DNA of 64,000 nt from Allocatelliglobosispora scoriae (GCF_014204945.1 NZ_JACHMN010000002.1:558001-622000); one strand, 5' to 3'; counted from the first letter of the stretch, positions 30,261-40,923 are shown. Notes: generated by a model not told the origin, from the sequence alone. Numbers and translations are program-made.

Positions 30261-33200
30261 GGCAGGTCCCACTCCGCTTCGAACTCGTCGATCTCGTCCT
30301 GGCTCAGCGCCAGCGTCAGGTCCGACGGCGTGTGCCCGCCCGCGTGCGGCGCGGCGACGTGCGTGACGAGCGCCGCGAGCGCGTCGAACCAGCCCTGAGC
30401 CAGGTCGCGGATCGCCTCCGCGCCGATCAGTGCCTCCGGCCACGCCCACGTCACGCCCAGCTCGGGTCGGCCTGCGACATCCTGGGTGTACGCGTTGATC
30501 TCCACCGTGTACGGCGCGACCGGCATCGCTGCGTCGAACCCGCCCGCGAGCACTCCCGCGCCGGGAACCGCCGTCCACGGGCTCGACAGGTCGTCGGCGA
30601 CGGTGAAACGGCCCAGGTAGTTGAAGCTGATCTGCGGGCTGGGCAGCGCCGACAGGATCGCCGAGCTCGCCGGGTCCAGGTAGCGCAGCACCCCGAAGCC
30701 GAGCCCGTGATCGGGCAGCGCGCGAAGCTGCTCCTTGACCCGTTTGAGGGCCTGCCCGGCGGCCGGTCCGCCGGCGAACGCCTCGACGGCGTCGATCGGA
30801 CCGGGATCGAGCCGGACCGGGAAGACGCTGGTGAACCAGCCGAGCGTCCGGGTCAGGTCGGCGTTCGCCGCGACCTGTTCCTCGCGGCCGTGTCCCTCCA
30901 GTGCGATCAGCACCGAACGTTCGTCGCCGAGCCCGTGCCTGCGCCGCCAGCCCGCGACGGCGAGGGCGAGCGCGGTGAGCAGCACGTCGTTGACCCCGGC
31001 GTGGAACGCGGCCGGGACGGTGGTGAGCAGCGGCTCGGTCTGGTCGGCGGACAGGCGCACCGTGTGGTGCCGCACGGTGGCGAGGTCGGCGACGTGGTCG
31101 AGCGGCCGGGACGCGAGCGCCGGGTCGGGCCCGGTGAGCGCGGCGGTCCACAGCGGCAGCTCGGCGGCGCGCTCGGCTCGGGCAGCGTCGGCGACGAGGG
31201 CGTGCGACCAGCGCCGGAAGGAGGTGCCCGCACGGTCGAGCCGCGGCGTGCGGCCTTCGGAGAGGTCTGCCCAGGCGGCGGCGAGGTCGGCGGGGAGGAT
31301 GCGCCACGAGACGCCGTCCACGATGGCGTGGTGCAGCACCAGCAGCAACCAGCCCGGCTGCGACTGTCCGGCATCACCCCAGACGAGCTGCGCCATCACG
31401 CCCGCCTCGGGCGCCAGCCGCCGGACCGCCTCCTCGGCGGCGGAGTCCAGCGCGAGCGTGGCCTTCGCGACGGAGAGCCCGGCGAGGTCCGTCCGGCTGA
31501 TCCAGGATTCTGTCCGCACCTCGCCGCGCGGTGCGACGACGAGCTTCCCGGAAGCACCGGCCGTGGCGCGGACCAGCCGGGAGCGCAGCAGATCGTGCTT
31601 GTCCACGATGGACTGCCACAGCGGCACGAGGTCCGATTCGCACAGCCCGGCCGGGGTGGTGAGCAGCAGCGATTGGCTGAAACCATCGATCGGTCCGCCG
31701 CACTCGTCGAGCCAGCGCAGGATCGGCGTGAACGGGATCTCACCGACCCCGTCGTCCGGAGCGTCGACGGCGCCGCGGTCGAGCACGGTGACGACGGCGG
31801 CGAGTTCGGCGACGGTGCGGTGCTCGAAGACCTGCCGGGGTGAGCAGACGAGGCCTGCCTGGCGGGCACGCAGGACGAGCTGGATGGAGACGATGCTGTC
31901 GCCGCCGAGCGCGAAGAAGTCGTCCTCGATGCCGACCCCGGGCACGCCGAGTACCTCGGCGAACAGGGCACAGAGCAGCTCCTCCCGGGGGCTGCGCGGC
32001 GCGGCGCCCCCGGCGAGGACCGCCAGGTCGGGCACAGGCAGGGCCGCCCGGTCGAGCTTGCCGCTGGGCAGCACGGGCAGCTTGTCGAGCGGGACGAACG
32101 CGGCAGGCACCATGTAGTCCGGCAGCCACTGCTGCGCGTGGGTTCGCAGGGCCTTGACCAGCCCTGCCGGGTCGCGGTGTACGGCGGGGACGTTGGCGGA
32201 GGCGACGGCGGTGTCGAGGAAGGCCGATGGTCGGTAGTCACCGGTCGCGTCGAGACCGGCAGCGGTGAAGAGGATGTCGAGGGCGCCGCTCGTCGAGGCC
32301 GCGGACCAGGTCGCGATCACCTGGTAGCCGAGCCGCTCCCCCATCGCCCGGAACTCCTCGGGGTCCGGTGCGTCGACGCCGCCGGGCAGGTCTGCCGCGA
32401 GCCGCGCATTGGGTACGCCGACCACCCGCAGCCGCGCCGGCCGCCATCCGATGAGCAGCCCGGACAGCGCGTTGATATCGGCGATGTCATTGGCCCAGAC
32501 CAATTCCGCCGCGGCTTCCTCGACCGGTGACGCGGCCGTGTGCAGCACGACGTCGTAGCGGTACCGGCTCAGCTCGTTGTGGTACACGGCCCGCTTGACC
32601 CGCAGGTCCACTCCCCGGATCGCGTCGACCTCGACGGGCAGTGCCGCGAAGAAGTCCGGGTCCAGCAGCAGCTCCGGCTCGTTGCCCAGTGCCCGCTCGG
32701 CGGCGGTCCGGATCGCGGCGGGGTCGGCGTCGGCGCCCTGTCGCCCGACCTCGATGGCGGTGCGCAGGCAGCCGAGCAGCCGCAGGTTGCGGATGTCGCC
32801 GAGGAAGATCCGCCCGCCCGGAGCCAGCAGCCCGACGGCCCGGCGCACCACGTCGACGAGGTAGTCGGCGCTGGGGAAGTACTGCGCCACGGAGTTGATG
32901 ACGACGGTGTCGAAGTAGCCGGTGGGCAGCCCGGCGACGTCGTGCGCGGGCTGGGCGCGCAGCTCGACCCGCCCGGCGAGTTCGTCGATCCGGCTGACCG
33001 TGCCGCGCAGCGCGTCGATCGCCTCCTGCGAGAGGTCGAGCCCCCAGTAGGACTCGCAGTCGGGCGCGACCCGCGACAGGATCAGTCCACTGCCGACACC
33101 GATCTCCAGCACCCGCTTCGGCTGCAGCTCCCGGATCCGGGCCACGGTCGCGTCGCGCCACTCGCGCATCTGCGCCAGCGGGATCGGCGACCCGTCGTAG

Positions 33201-34744
33201 CTGGAGTTCCAGCCGGTGAAGTTCTCATCGAACCGCTCACCGCGCCCGGCCTGGTAGAGCAGCTCGTGCAGCCCTTTCCATCCGGCGACCTGCTCGTGCT
33301 CGCGCCGCTCGTCCCGTCCCGGGGTCGGTTCCTCGACGGCGGGCACGATGTAGGCGGCGAGCCGGCGGTCCCCGGGGCGGTCTTCGCGGACCACGACGGT
33401 GACCTGTCCGACGGCCGGGTGCCGGGCGAGCACCGACTCGATCTCCCCCAGCTCGATCCGGAATCCGCGTACCTTCACCTGGTCGTCGACCCGGCCGAGG
33501 AAGTCGAGCTGCCCGTCGGCGCGCCAGACGACGAGGTCGCCGGTGCGGTACATCCGCTCGCCGGGCGCGCCGAACGGGTCGGCGAGGAAGCGCTCGGCGG
33601 TGAGGTCCGGCCGCCCGACGTAGCCCCGGGCGAGGCCGGGCCCGCTCAGGTAGAGCTCGCCGGGCTGTCCCGCAGGCACCGGCCGCAGCGCGTCATCGAG
33701 CACATATGCGCAGGTGGCAGGGTCGGGGATGCCGATCGGCACGGACGAGCCGGGCTGCTGGCGGGCCGGGTCGCACTCCCCCAGCGTCGAGTTGACGGTC
33801 ACCTCGGTCGGTCCGTAGGCGTTGAACATCCGCCGCCCGGCTGCCCAGCGCGCCACGAGCTCCGGTGAGACCCGCTCGGTGCCCGCCAACAGGACTCCGG
33901 TCGGCAGCACGCACTCGTCGGGCAGCGCGGCGAGCAGCGTCGGCGGCAGGATCATGAAGTTGACGTCGTGGGCGACGGCGTAGTCGGTGAGCTCCGGTCC
34001 CGGCACGCGCCGCTCGGCGGGGACGATGACGAGCCGCCCGCCGGAGAGCAGCGACAGGCATAGATCGAAGAAGGCGACGTCGAAGCTGGGCGAGGCGAAC
34101 TGCAGGACCCGGTGCGGTCCCGGACCGAACCGCTCGCGCATCGTGGCGACGAGCTTCGCGACCCCGCTGTGCGACAGCAGCACGCCCTTGGGCCGCCCCG
34201 TCGATCCCGAGGTGTAGATCACGTACGCGGCGTTGAGCACCCCGAGCCCGGCTCGGTCCACATCGGAGATCGGCACTCCGGCCAGCTCCGCGGCGGCGGC
34301 ATCGGTGTCCAGCAGCAGCGTCGGCACTCCGTCGGCGCCGAGCCGCTCGGCGAGTGCCGAGGTCGTGACGAGGCAGACCGGTCGCGCGTCGCCGACCATG
34401 TAGGCGAGCCGCTCGGCCGGGTAGTCGGGGTCCAGCGGCAGATAGGCCCCGCCGGCCTTCAGCACGGCGAGCTCCGCGACGATCATGTCAATCGATCTGG
34501 GTACGCCCAGAGCCACCACCCGTTCGGGCCCGACGCCACGGGCGCGAAGCGCGTGCGCCAGGCGGTTGGCCCGCTCGTCGAGCTCGGCATAGGTGAGGCG
34601 GGTGTCGTCGAAGACCAGCGCGGTCGCGTCGGGATCGCGGCGGACCTGCTCGGCGAAGAGATCCGGGAACGTGGCGAGGACCAGGCGCTCGTCCGTCGTG
34701 CTGGCGATCATCGCGCTGGTGGCGTCGCCGCGATCAGTCCACAT
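30257..34744 (-). CDS. Initiating NRPS module A-(N-methyltransferase)-T-E, module 1
   Basis: A 1495-residue synthetase with no N-terminal C domain, so it should load the first residue. The A domain fills about residues 20-480 ([28 protein letters not shown]). An N-methyltransferase is inserted between A8 and A10 (about 490-880), with [15 protein letters not shown] and the SAM-binding VLEIGVGSG. Then come T ([10 protein letters not shown], about 990) and E ([13 protein letters not shown], from about 1045). The predicted first residue is N-methylated and epimerised to D. Pocket residues read about D-V-F-I-L-A-A-V-N, which I cannot assign. The ATG at 34744 is chosen because it keeps the iron box outside the coding region and has GGGAG 10 bases upstream; 34711 is an alternative. 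The stop overlaps the next gene's GTG. It is the first gene of the operon. Confidence 0.93.
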
Positions 34745-34818
34745 GGTGAAGTCGCTCCCGAGTGTCTGTTCTCGACCGGCTGGAGTCGGCGGACGAAGCA
34801 CGCCGCCTGTCGGAACTG

Positions 34819-34837
34819 TAAGGTAAGCCTTACCTAA
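34819..34837 (-). promoter_or_regulatory. IdeR/DmdR-type iron box upstream of the NRPS operon
   Basis: TAAGGTAAGCCTTACCTAA is a near-perfect palindrome matching the actinobacterial iron-box consensus TTAGGTTAGGCTAACCTAA. It lies about 75-95 bases upstream of the first NRPS start. With Fe(II) the IdeR/DmdR repressor should bind here, so the operon should be on only when iron is scarce. Confidence 0.88.
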
Positions 34838-34887
34838 ACGCAACCGTCACTCAGGGCGACCAAGTCACCTCACGACGTTAGAACCAG

Positions 34888-34906
34888 GAAGCTTAGGCTA
34901 TCCTAA
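34888..34906 (+). promoter_or_regulatory. Second iron box, upstream of the siderophore-binding protein
   Basis: GAAGCTTAGGCTATCCTAA matches the iron-box consensus at 15 of 19 positions. It ends about 14 bases before the ATG of the binding-protein gene, leaving no room for a normal leader. A leaderless or very short-leader transcript is therefore likely. Confidence 0.75.
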
Positions 34907-34920
34907 TTTTGGCTGTTACG

Positions 34921-35964
34921 ATGCCGCGCATGACGCGCATCAATGCCAATGTCTCGCGCCGCGGTCTCCTCCTCGGCGCAGGTGCGATGGCCGCCGCCGG
35001 CCTGCTCGCCGCCTGCGGTGACGACACGGAGCCGACGACGGCGTCGAGCCCCGCGAAACCCAAGCCCACCGGCCCGTGGAGCTTCACCGACGACCGCGGC
35101 AAGACGATCAGCCTGCCGGCGTACCCGCAGCGGTTGGTGTGTCAGACCGGACCCGCGGCCGCGCTGTGGGACTACGGCATCGCCTCGGTCGGCCTCTTCG
35201 GACCGCAGACGCGCCCGGACGGCGGCCGGGAGCTGGAGACCGGCAGCCTGGACCTCGCGAAGCTCACCGCGATCGGCGGCGCCGAGTGGGGCGACTTCAA
35301 CCTGGAGCAGTACGCCGCGCTCACCCCCGACCTGCTGGTGACCACGGTCTTCGACGACCAGCTCTGGTATGTCCCCGAGGAGAGCCTCGACAAGATCGGC
35401 AAGATCGCGCCGATCGCCGCACTGCAGGTCGAGTCGAAGAACCTGCCCGACGTACTCGCCCGCTTCCTCGACCTCGCCGTCTCCCTCGGCGTCGACCGGG
35501 AGTCGGAGCTCGTCAAGAAGGCGAAGGGCGACTTCGACAAGGCGTCCGAGGACCTGCGCGGCGTGCTCGCCGCGAAGCCCGGCCTCAAGGTGCTGGCGGT
35601 CTCGGCGACGAAGGACGAGATCTACTTCGCCAAGCCCAAGGACGTCACCGACCTGGACTACTTCGGCACGCTCGGCATGGGCCTGGTCCAGCCCGGCGGC
35701 CCCGACGACTACTGGGAGGTCGCGAGCTGGGAGAAGGCCGACCGCTACCCGGCCGATCTCATCATCTACGACGCGCGCGGCTACGAGGCGCTGCCGCTCG
35801 CCGAGGCACGGAAGGTGCCGACTTTCCAGAAGCTGCCCGCCGTGCAGGCCGACCAGGTCGCCGCGTGGAAGCACCTCGTGCCGCCGAGCTACCAGCAGGT
35901 CACGGTCGCCCTGAAGGAGATGGCCGAGACGATCAGCAGGTCACGGACCGACATCGTCGCCTGA
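34921..35964 (+). CDS. FecB/FepB-type siderophore-binding lipoprotein
   Basis: A 347-residue ABC-transporter binding protein. The N-terminus combines a twin-arginine motif (SRRGLLLGAG) with a lipobox (GLLAAC), so it is exported folded and anchored by a lipid. The mature part has the class III binding-protein pattern (DDRGKTISLPAYPQRLV and a long central helix). Its position, divergent from the NRPS operon and behind its own iron box, indicates uptake of the ferric form of the peptide made next door. Permease and ATPase genes are not in this window. The ATG at 34921 or 34930 could start it; neither has a clear ribosome site. Confidence 0.92.
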   Translation: MPRMTRINANVSRRGLLLGAGAMAAAGLLAACGDDTEPTTASSPAKPKPTGPWSFTDDRGKTISLPAYPQRLVCQTGPAAALWDYGIASVGLFGPQTRPDGGRELETGSLDLAKLTAIGGAEWGDFNLEQYAALTPDLLVTTVFDDQLWYVPEESLDKIGKIAPIAALQVESKNLPDVLARFLDLAVSLGVDRESELVKKAKGDFDKASEDLRGVLAAKPGLKVLAVSATKDEIYFAKPKDVTDLDYFGTLGMGLVQPGGPDDYWEVASWEKADRYPADLIIYDARGYEALPLAEARKVPTFQKLPAVQADQVAAWKHLVPPSYQQVTVALKEMAETISRSRTDIVA

Positions 35965-35975
35965 CGGAGGTGGAC

Positions 35976-36007
35976 CGGCCGGACCTCCGCTCGATCGGGT
36001 CCGGCCG
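35976..36007. terminator. Hairpin between convergent genes
   Basis: CGGCCGGAC (35976-35984) pairs with GTCCGGCCG (35999-36007), with a 14-base loop. It lies between the binding-protein gene and lspA, which converge. Confidence 0.5.
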
Positions 36008-36026
36008 TCGGCCCTGCCGCGCCTGG

Positions 36027-36560
36027 TCAGGCGGGCGTGGCCTCCGCTGCCGGTCCGTTCATCGGGATGTTGCGCAGGTTGAGCACGATGATCAGAGCCA
36101 CGCCCACCACCAGCGCGATGTCCGCCACGTTGCCCACGAACGGGCCGTAGTCGATGAAGTCCACCACGTGCCCCCTCGCGAAGCCGGGCTCGCGAAACAG
36201 CCGGTCCAGCAGATGCGTGAACGCACCGCCGAGCATCAGGCCGAACCCGACGGCCCAGGCCCGCGACGCGACCCGCCGGGCGACGTAGGCGATCACCACG
36301 ACCGCCACCGCCGCGAACAGCGTCAGCACCCACGTGTATTCGGTGCCGAGCGAGAACGCGGCGCCCGGGTTGTAGGTCAGCCGAAGCCGCAGTAGCTCGC
36401 CGATGACGTCGATCGGCGCCCGGCCGGTCAGCGCCGCCACCGCCCACCACTTGGTCAGCTGATCGACCGCCACCAGGCCTGCGGCCAGGGCCAACAGCAT
36501 CGGGAACAGTCGCGGCGTCCGGCTCGGCGACGCTGTCCGGTCATCGGCCGGCTGGCCCAT
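36027..36560 (-). CDS. lspA: Lipoprotein signal peptidase (signal peptidase II)
   Basis: A 177-residue membrane protein with four predicted transmembrane segments. Family motifs are visible: VDQLTKWW near the N-terminus, YNPGAAFS, GGAFTHLLDR (usually GGAxGNxxDR) and the catalytic region HVVDFIDYGPFVGNVADIAL. LspA cuts the signal peptide of lipoproteins after lipid attachment. The ATG at 36560 is chosen because AGGGAG lies just upstream. It converges with the siderophore-binding lipoprotein gene. Confidence 0.95.
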   Translation of the reverse strand: MGQPADDRTASPSRTPRLFPMLLALAAGLVAVDQLTKWWAVAALTGRAPIDVIGELLRLRLTYNPGAAFSLGTEYTWVLTLFAAVAVVVIAYVARRVASRAWAVGFGLMLGGAFTHLLDRLFREPGFARGHVVDFIDYGPFVGNVADIALVVGVALIIVLNLRNIPMNGPAAEATPA

Positions 36561-36677
36561 CTTGATCTCCCTGCCCCAGTGCCTGCGACGTGCGGCTTGC
36601 CACATTAACCCATCGGCGGCACCGAACGCCTCTCCCGATCATGGGGGGATCCGCCCCTCCGCTGGCAGGATGGTGCG

Positions 36678-37688
36678 ATGTTCACCGCCCGCCGTTCTCG
36701 CCACGACCTCGTTTCGGCCTCGCTCGCCGCCCGCCGTGACGACGAGCTGGCGGCGTTGCTCGATTCCGCGCCCATCGGGGCGGTGGGGGTGGGCGGCGGG
36801 GCGACGAAGCTCGACGTCGACGGCGTGCCGGTTTTCGCCAAGCGGATTCCGATCACCGACCGGGAACTGGCCCATCCGCACAGCACGGCGAACCTGTTCG
36901 AACTGCCGGCCTACTGCCAGTACGGCATGTACCCCCTCGCCGGCCCGGGCTTCGGCGCTTGGCGTGAGCTGGCCGCGAACACGATCGTCTCCGAAGGGGT
37001 CCTCGCCGGCGAGACGGAGTCCTTCCCGTTGCTTCACCACTGGCGGGTGCTACCCGGTCGCCCGCCCATCGCGTCCGAGCATCTGGACGTCGACGCCGTC
37101 GTCACCCAGTTCGACGGCTCGTCGGCCGTACGCACCCGCTTCGAGGAACTGGCCGCCGCCGAGTCCAGCCTCGTACTGTTTCTCGAGTACCTCCCCTTTG
37201 AGCTGTCGGACAGACTGACCGACCCGATCGGTATGGCCGAGACGTTCGAGCGGCAGTTGTTCGAGGTCACGGCGTTCCTGCGGAGCCGCGAACTGCTGCA
37301 CCTGGACGGACACTTCGGCAACATGCGGGCCGACGACGATCGGATCTACCTCGTCGATTTCGGGCTGGCCACCTCGCCTCGATTCGACCTGTCGGACGCC
37401 GAGCGCGACTTCGTCGCGCGCAACACCGGCCACGATGCCGACTACGCGGCGATGCGACTGGTGAACTGGCTGGTCACCGAGGTGTGCGGGGTGCCGGTGC
37501 CGGATATTGGTGGTCCTGTTGCCCGCAACAGATATGTGCGCCGGTGCGCTGGCGGCGACATTCCGCAGGGCGTGCCGATGGCCGTGGCGGAGATCCTTGC
37601 CCGGCACTCCCCAGCGGCGGCGCGGATGAACGACTTCTGCTGGAAGCTGTTCGACGGCGACATCCACGCGGAGTACCCCGGCCGGTAG
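36678..37688 (+). CDS. Protein kinase-like/phosphotransferase-fold protein
   Basis: A 336-residue protein. FAKRIPITD (candidate ATP-binding Lys), HLDGHFGNM (catalytic-loop pattern with Asp and Asn) and IYLVDFGLA (DFG-like metal site) are the core of the protein-kinase/aminoglycoside phosphotransferase fold. The catalytic loop reads H-L-D-G-H-F-G-N instead of H-x-D-x4-N. The substrate is unknown; it could be a protein kinase or a small-molecule phosphotransferase. AGGA lies 8 bases before the ATG. The gene stands alone, divergent from lspA. Confidence 0.75.
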   Translation: MFTARRSRHDLVSASLAARRDDELAALLDSAPIGAVGVGGGATKLDVDGVPVFAKRIPITDRELAHPHSTANLFELPAYCQYGMYPLAGPGFGAWRELAANTIVSEGVLAGETESFPLLHHWRVLPGRPPIASEHLDVDAVVTQFDGSSAVRTRFEELAAAESSLVLFLEYLPFELSDRLTDPIGMAETFERQLFEVTAFLRSRELLHLDGHFGNMRADDDRIYLVDFGLATSPRFDLSDAERDFVARNTGHDADYAAMRLVNWLVTEVCGVPVPDIGGPVARNRYVRRCAGGDIPQGVPMAVAEILARHSPAAARMNDFCWKLFDGDIHAEYPGR

Positions 37689-37806
37689 CACGGCTATACC
37701 GATCGCTGGAGGTGGTGCTATCGGTGCCGCCATCCCCGTAGTGGCGGCGATGACGGCGGGCCAGCCCGCGTCAGCTGCGCTGGGGCCTCGATCTCGATCT
37801 GACTCG

Positions 37807-38556
37807 TCAAGGCGAGCAGTCAGGGCCGGTGCGCGTGACGTTGACCGTGTCCTCCGGTGGCACAGGCAGGTCGTCAACCGAATAGCTCCCCGTCTGATCC
37901 CCACGCGCAGCGGCCATCTCGGTCAGCGTCTTGCTCTCGCCAGGAGTGAGCAGCAGGGCGTGCAGCTGATACGGCCCGGCCTGCTGAAGCCTGACATTGT
38001 TGATCCTCCACGTCTTCGTCGATACGAAGACCTGCGCCGACTCTGCAGCAGGGAAGAAGGGCCCGTCCCCCACCGCAATCCGCAGTACCTTTCCCTTGGG
38101 CACGGTTCCCCTACCTGAAACGGCGGAAAAGCATTCGCTCACAGTGCCGCCGTTGCCGTCCATCTTGATGACTGCAGGAGAGGGTGGGGGCAGCGGTCGC
38201 GAGGTGCTCCGGGTGGGGGCAAGGGCCGTCGTCGTGGTCACAACCGTGGTGGTAGGCGCGACTGGTTTCGGAGTCGCCGGTGACGACGGGGCACCGCCGG
38301 ACGACACCGAGGGGGACGGGGAGCTCGCCGGGTCCATGGCGACAAGCGATCGGACATCGCCCACCGCCGCCCACAGCGCGACACCTGCCAGGATGAACGC
38401 CGTTAGAGCGGCCAGGAACTTCTGGCCCGCGGTCAGCGACTCGGTGAGCCTGTGAAGCCAGGAACGACGGGGCGGCTCGGTGGAGTCATGGCTCACGGTA
38501 GACAAGCATCGCGGAGCCTCCGATATAGAGGCACTGGATGATCGGCCTGATTTCAT
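37807..38556 (-). CDS. Membrane-anchored protein with Ser/Thr/Pro linker, unknown
   Basis: About 249 residues: a short cytoplasmic part, one transmembrane helix (KFLAALTAFILAGVALWAAV), a long Ser/Thr/Pro/Val-rich linker and an extracellular C-terminal domain of about 120 residues. The domain has two Cys (SECFSAV and GPDCSP) that may form a disulfide. No catalytic motif is seen. The start is uncertain: ATG at 38556 has no ribosome site, and GTG near 38495 would also include the membrane helix. Confidence 0.65.
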   Translation of the reverse strand: MKSGRSSSASISEAPRCLSTVSHDSTEPPRRSWLHRLTESLTAGQKFLAALTAFILAGVALWAAVGDVRSLVAMDPASSPSPSVSSGGAPSSPATPKPVAPTTTVVTTTTALAPTRSTSRPLPPPSPAVIKMDGNGGTVSECFSAVSGRGTVPKGKVLRIAVGDGPFFPAAESAQVFVSTKTWRINNVRLQQAGPYQLHALLLTPGESKTLTEMAAARGDQTGSYSVDDLPVPPEDTVNVTRTGPDCSP

Positions 38557-38659
38557 CCGGACGAGCTGATTGTCGAGCGTCACCATCCCGGCAACGGGCC
38601 TGGTTACGTACCCGCGCCGCACCAGGCGGCTACGTCGCAACGGTGAGGAGCTGCGCCCG

Positions 38660-39523
38660 TCAGGCGGGCAGGCTCTCTGCGAAGTCCGTCAGGTCGGCGG
38701 CCACGTGCTCGGGCTGTTCCCAGAGGACGAGGTGGCCGGTGTCGTCGTACACGACCAGTCGCGAGCCGGGGATGGCCGCCGCGAGGGCCTCCTGGTCTGC
38801 TCTGGGTAGCACCTCGTCCCGACCGCCCCAGATGATCAAGGTGGGTGCGGTGATCGTCGCGGTCTCGGTCGGCGGCACCGCAGCGGTCAGGCCGTCGAGT
38901 GCGCCGCGCCACACATGCGCGGGCATCCGGGCGCCGTCGTCGACCCGGTCCTGGATGTACCGGGCCGGGACGGCGTGGAAACGTGGGAACCACTCCAGCG
39001 ACGCGGTCACCCACTCGCGGTCGACGGGGTCGGTGAGCCGGTCGACCGCATCGGCGAAATCCGGCCGCCCGTGCAGGCTGCGCGGTGATCCCACCAGGAC
39101 CAGCCCGGTCACCCGACCGGGGCTGGAGACCGCCACCTGCTGCGCGACATAACCGCCGCTGGAGGACCCCAGCAGCACCGCCGAAGCCATACCCACCGCA
39201 TCCATGAACGCTTCCACGTCGGCGGCGAAGTCCACCAGGGCATAGCCGTCGACCGGCGCACTGGCGCCGCCGTGACCACGCTGGTCCATCGCCACCGCGT
39301 GGATCGTCGCGGGCAGCAACGGCAGCATCCGGTCGAAGCTGCCCAACGATTCGCCCCAGGCGTGCAGGAGGACGACCGGCGCACCCGAACAATCCCCGTA
39401 CGCGACGTAGGGAACCGTGACACCCGTCGACAGCTCGACCACATGACGGCGCAGGTCATGACCCACAACCCGATCGTATGCCCGGGCCCGCGACACAGGC
39501 GCCGATTGGGCGACATGACTCAC
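38660..39523 (-). CDS. Alpha/beta hydrolase
   Basis: A 287-residue alpha/beta hydrolase. The oxyanion region LLHAWGES, the nucleophile elbow GSSSGG (family pattern G-x-S-x-G), the acid in WGGRDEVLP and the catalytic His in DDTGHLVLWE are in the right order. Substrate is not predictable; relatives act on esters, lactones or epoxides. GTG at 39523 starts it. Confidence 0.88.
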   Translation of the reverse strand: MSHVAQSAPVSRARAYDRVVGHDLRRHVVELSTGVTVPYVAYGDCSGAPVVLLHAWGESLGSFDRMLPLLPATIHAVAMDQRGHGGASAPVDGYALVDFAADVEAFMDAVGMASAVLLGSSSGGYVAQQVAVSSPGRVTGLVLVGSPRSLHGRPDFADAVDRLTDPVDREWVTASLEWFPRFHAVPARYIQDRVDDGARMPAHVWRGALDGLTAAVPPTETATITAPTLIIWGGRDEVLPRADQEALAAAIPGSRLVVYDDTGHLVLWEQPEHVAADLTDFAESLPA

Positions 39524-39633
39524 GGTGGACGCGCACGGGAATCAGCTGCTCGGGACCCTCGCTCATATCAGAGGTGCCCGGCATACGCCGACCCGAGAAG
39601 TGACTGGCGGCCGGGCTCTGGGACGGTGGACGG

Positions 39634-40347
39634 ATGGAGCCCGCGTTCGTACTTGTGCATAGCCTGCTGCTCGGTCCTCTGACATGGGCTCCGGTAGCGG
39701 CCAGACTGACGGCCGCGGGCGCAGGGACGGTGGTTCCCTCGCTGGTCGACGTGACCGACGCGGACGACCCGCCGTTCTGGCAACGCGTCGTCGACAGAGT
39801 CCACGACGCGGTCTCGCTGTTACCGCAGGGCCAACCGATCATCCTGGTCGCGCACAGCAACGCTGGTCCCCTCGTTCCGGTCCTCGTCCACGCGGCACGG
39901 CGTCCGGTCGTCGGCTGTCTGTTCGTCGAGGCACGACTGCCCTCCCGTACCGGGCCGACGCCTACCGCGTCGTTGGAGCACCTTGACTACCTACGCACCA
40001 AGGCAACGGAAGGCCGGCTGCCGCAGTGGACGACGTGGTGGCATGAGGACGACGTCGCGATGCTGTTTCCCGATCCGCAGACCAGGTTGATGGTTTCGGC
40101 CGAACAGCCACGGCTTCCGTTGAGCTACTACGAGCAGCACATTCCCGTACCTCACGGCTGGGACGATCGGCCGTGCGGGTATCTATTGTTCGGATCGTCG
40201 TACGACCACGTGGCGCAGGACGCCCGCGAACGCGGCTGGGAGGTCGACCGTATCCATGGCCGGCATCTGCATCAACTCGTCGATCCAGACGCGGTGGCTG
40301 CTCGCATCGTCGCCATGACCGGAAGGTGGGGCTTATCGGCTGACTGA
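39634..40347 (+). CDS. Alpha/beta hydrolase-fold protein
   Basis: A 237-residue protein with LVHSLLLGPLTW (oxyanion hole), the nucleophile elbow VAHSNAGP (G replaced by A before H-S) and a C-terminal GRHLHQLVDP that supplies the His. The fold is the alpha/beta hydrolase of the RsbQ/HNL-like kind, but the acid residue is not obvious. Function unknown. It is divergent from the hydrolase gene at 38660. Confidence 0.78.
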   Translation: MEPAFVLVHSLLLGPLTWAPVAARLTAAGAGTVVPSLVDVTDADDPPFWQRVVDRVHDAVSLLPQGQPIILVAHSNAGPLVPVLVHAARRPVVGCLFVEARLPSRTGPTPTASLEHLDYLRTKATEGRLPQWTTWWHEDDVAMLFPDPQTRLMVSAEQPRLPLSYYEQHIPVPHGWDDRPCGYLLFGSSYDHVAQDARERGWEVDRIHGRHLHQLVDPDAVAARIVAMTGRWGLSAD

Positions 40348-40437
40348 GCCAACACGCCCCATGCCGCAACGAACGCGTTGCGGTGTCCGTGGGAATCCCC
40401 GCCTGGACAGGTCGGGCCCATGGGTTTCGCTGCGTCG

Positions 40438-40785
40438 TCAGTTCTCCACCCCATAGGAGGCGAATGCGTACACCCCTGGGCTTTGCTTTTCGATCTCCGC
40501 TGCCACCCGTGCTCCCACTCGCCGCCAGCCCTCCTCGTGGTCCTCTCGGATCTCGTCAGGCATCTGGACATATGCGTAGGAGGAGTAGAGCAGGACGCCC
40601 AATGCTCTCTGTTCCTCCTGGTCGTAGCCGTAGATCGACGGCTTGGCCGGCTCGCCGTCATCGCCGGTCACGCCCACACTGAGACAGGCAGCTCGAACAA
40701 GCTCGAAAACCCGAGCCTGCTCCTCCTCTGACAGCTCCGCGCGGTCCCGCCTGGATACGAAAAGCGCTGGGCCGTACGCAGACAT
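40438..40785 (-). CDS. 115-residue protein of unknown function
   Basis: Starts at an ATG preceded by GGAGGG, so translation is well supported. The protein is acidic, with no signal peptide or membrane helix (SYAYVQMPDEIREDHEEGW). No domain is recognised. It may be a small soluble regulator or an immunity-type protein. Confidence 0.6.
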   Translation of the reverse strand: MSAYGPALFVSRRDRAELSEEEQARVFELVRAACLSVGVTGDDGEPAKPSIYGYDQEEQRALGVLLYSSYAYVQMPDEIREDHEEGWRRVGARVAAEIEKQSPGVYAFASYGVEN

Positions 40786-40882
40786 GCACCCTCCAGACGA
40801 TCCGTAGTACCTGGCTGACAGCCTAACGACGTCGTGATTCGATCCGCAGGACGAGGGTTTCAGCCCGGCAGGCAACGCTATG

Positions 40883-40923
40883 CTGCTTGATCGCAGGCGA
40901 CCTACCGGAGTCCGCCCGCTGCT
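40883..40923. repeat. Direct repeat A (41 bp)
   Basis: CTGCTTGATCGCAGGCGACC continues as TACCGGAGTCCGCCCGCTGC. The same 41 bases occur at 42201-42241 with one change. The two copies flank the tautomerase-like and ComB-like genes. Confidence 0.85.

Noticed and set aside
34745-34843. Longer start for the first NRPS gene
   Set aside because: It would place the iron box inside the coding region; the added residues do not belong to an A domain.
37689-37806. Gap after the kinase-like gene
   Set aside because: Checked for small genes, tRNA and palindromes; nothing convincing was found.
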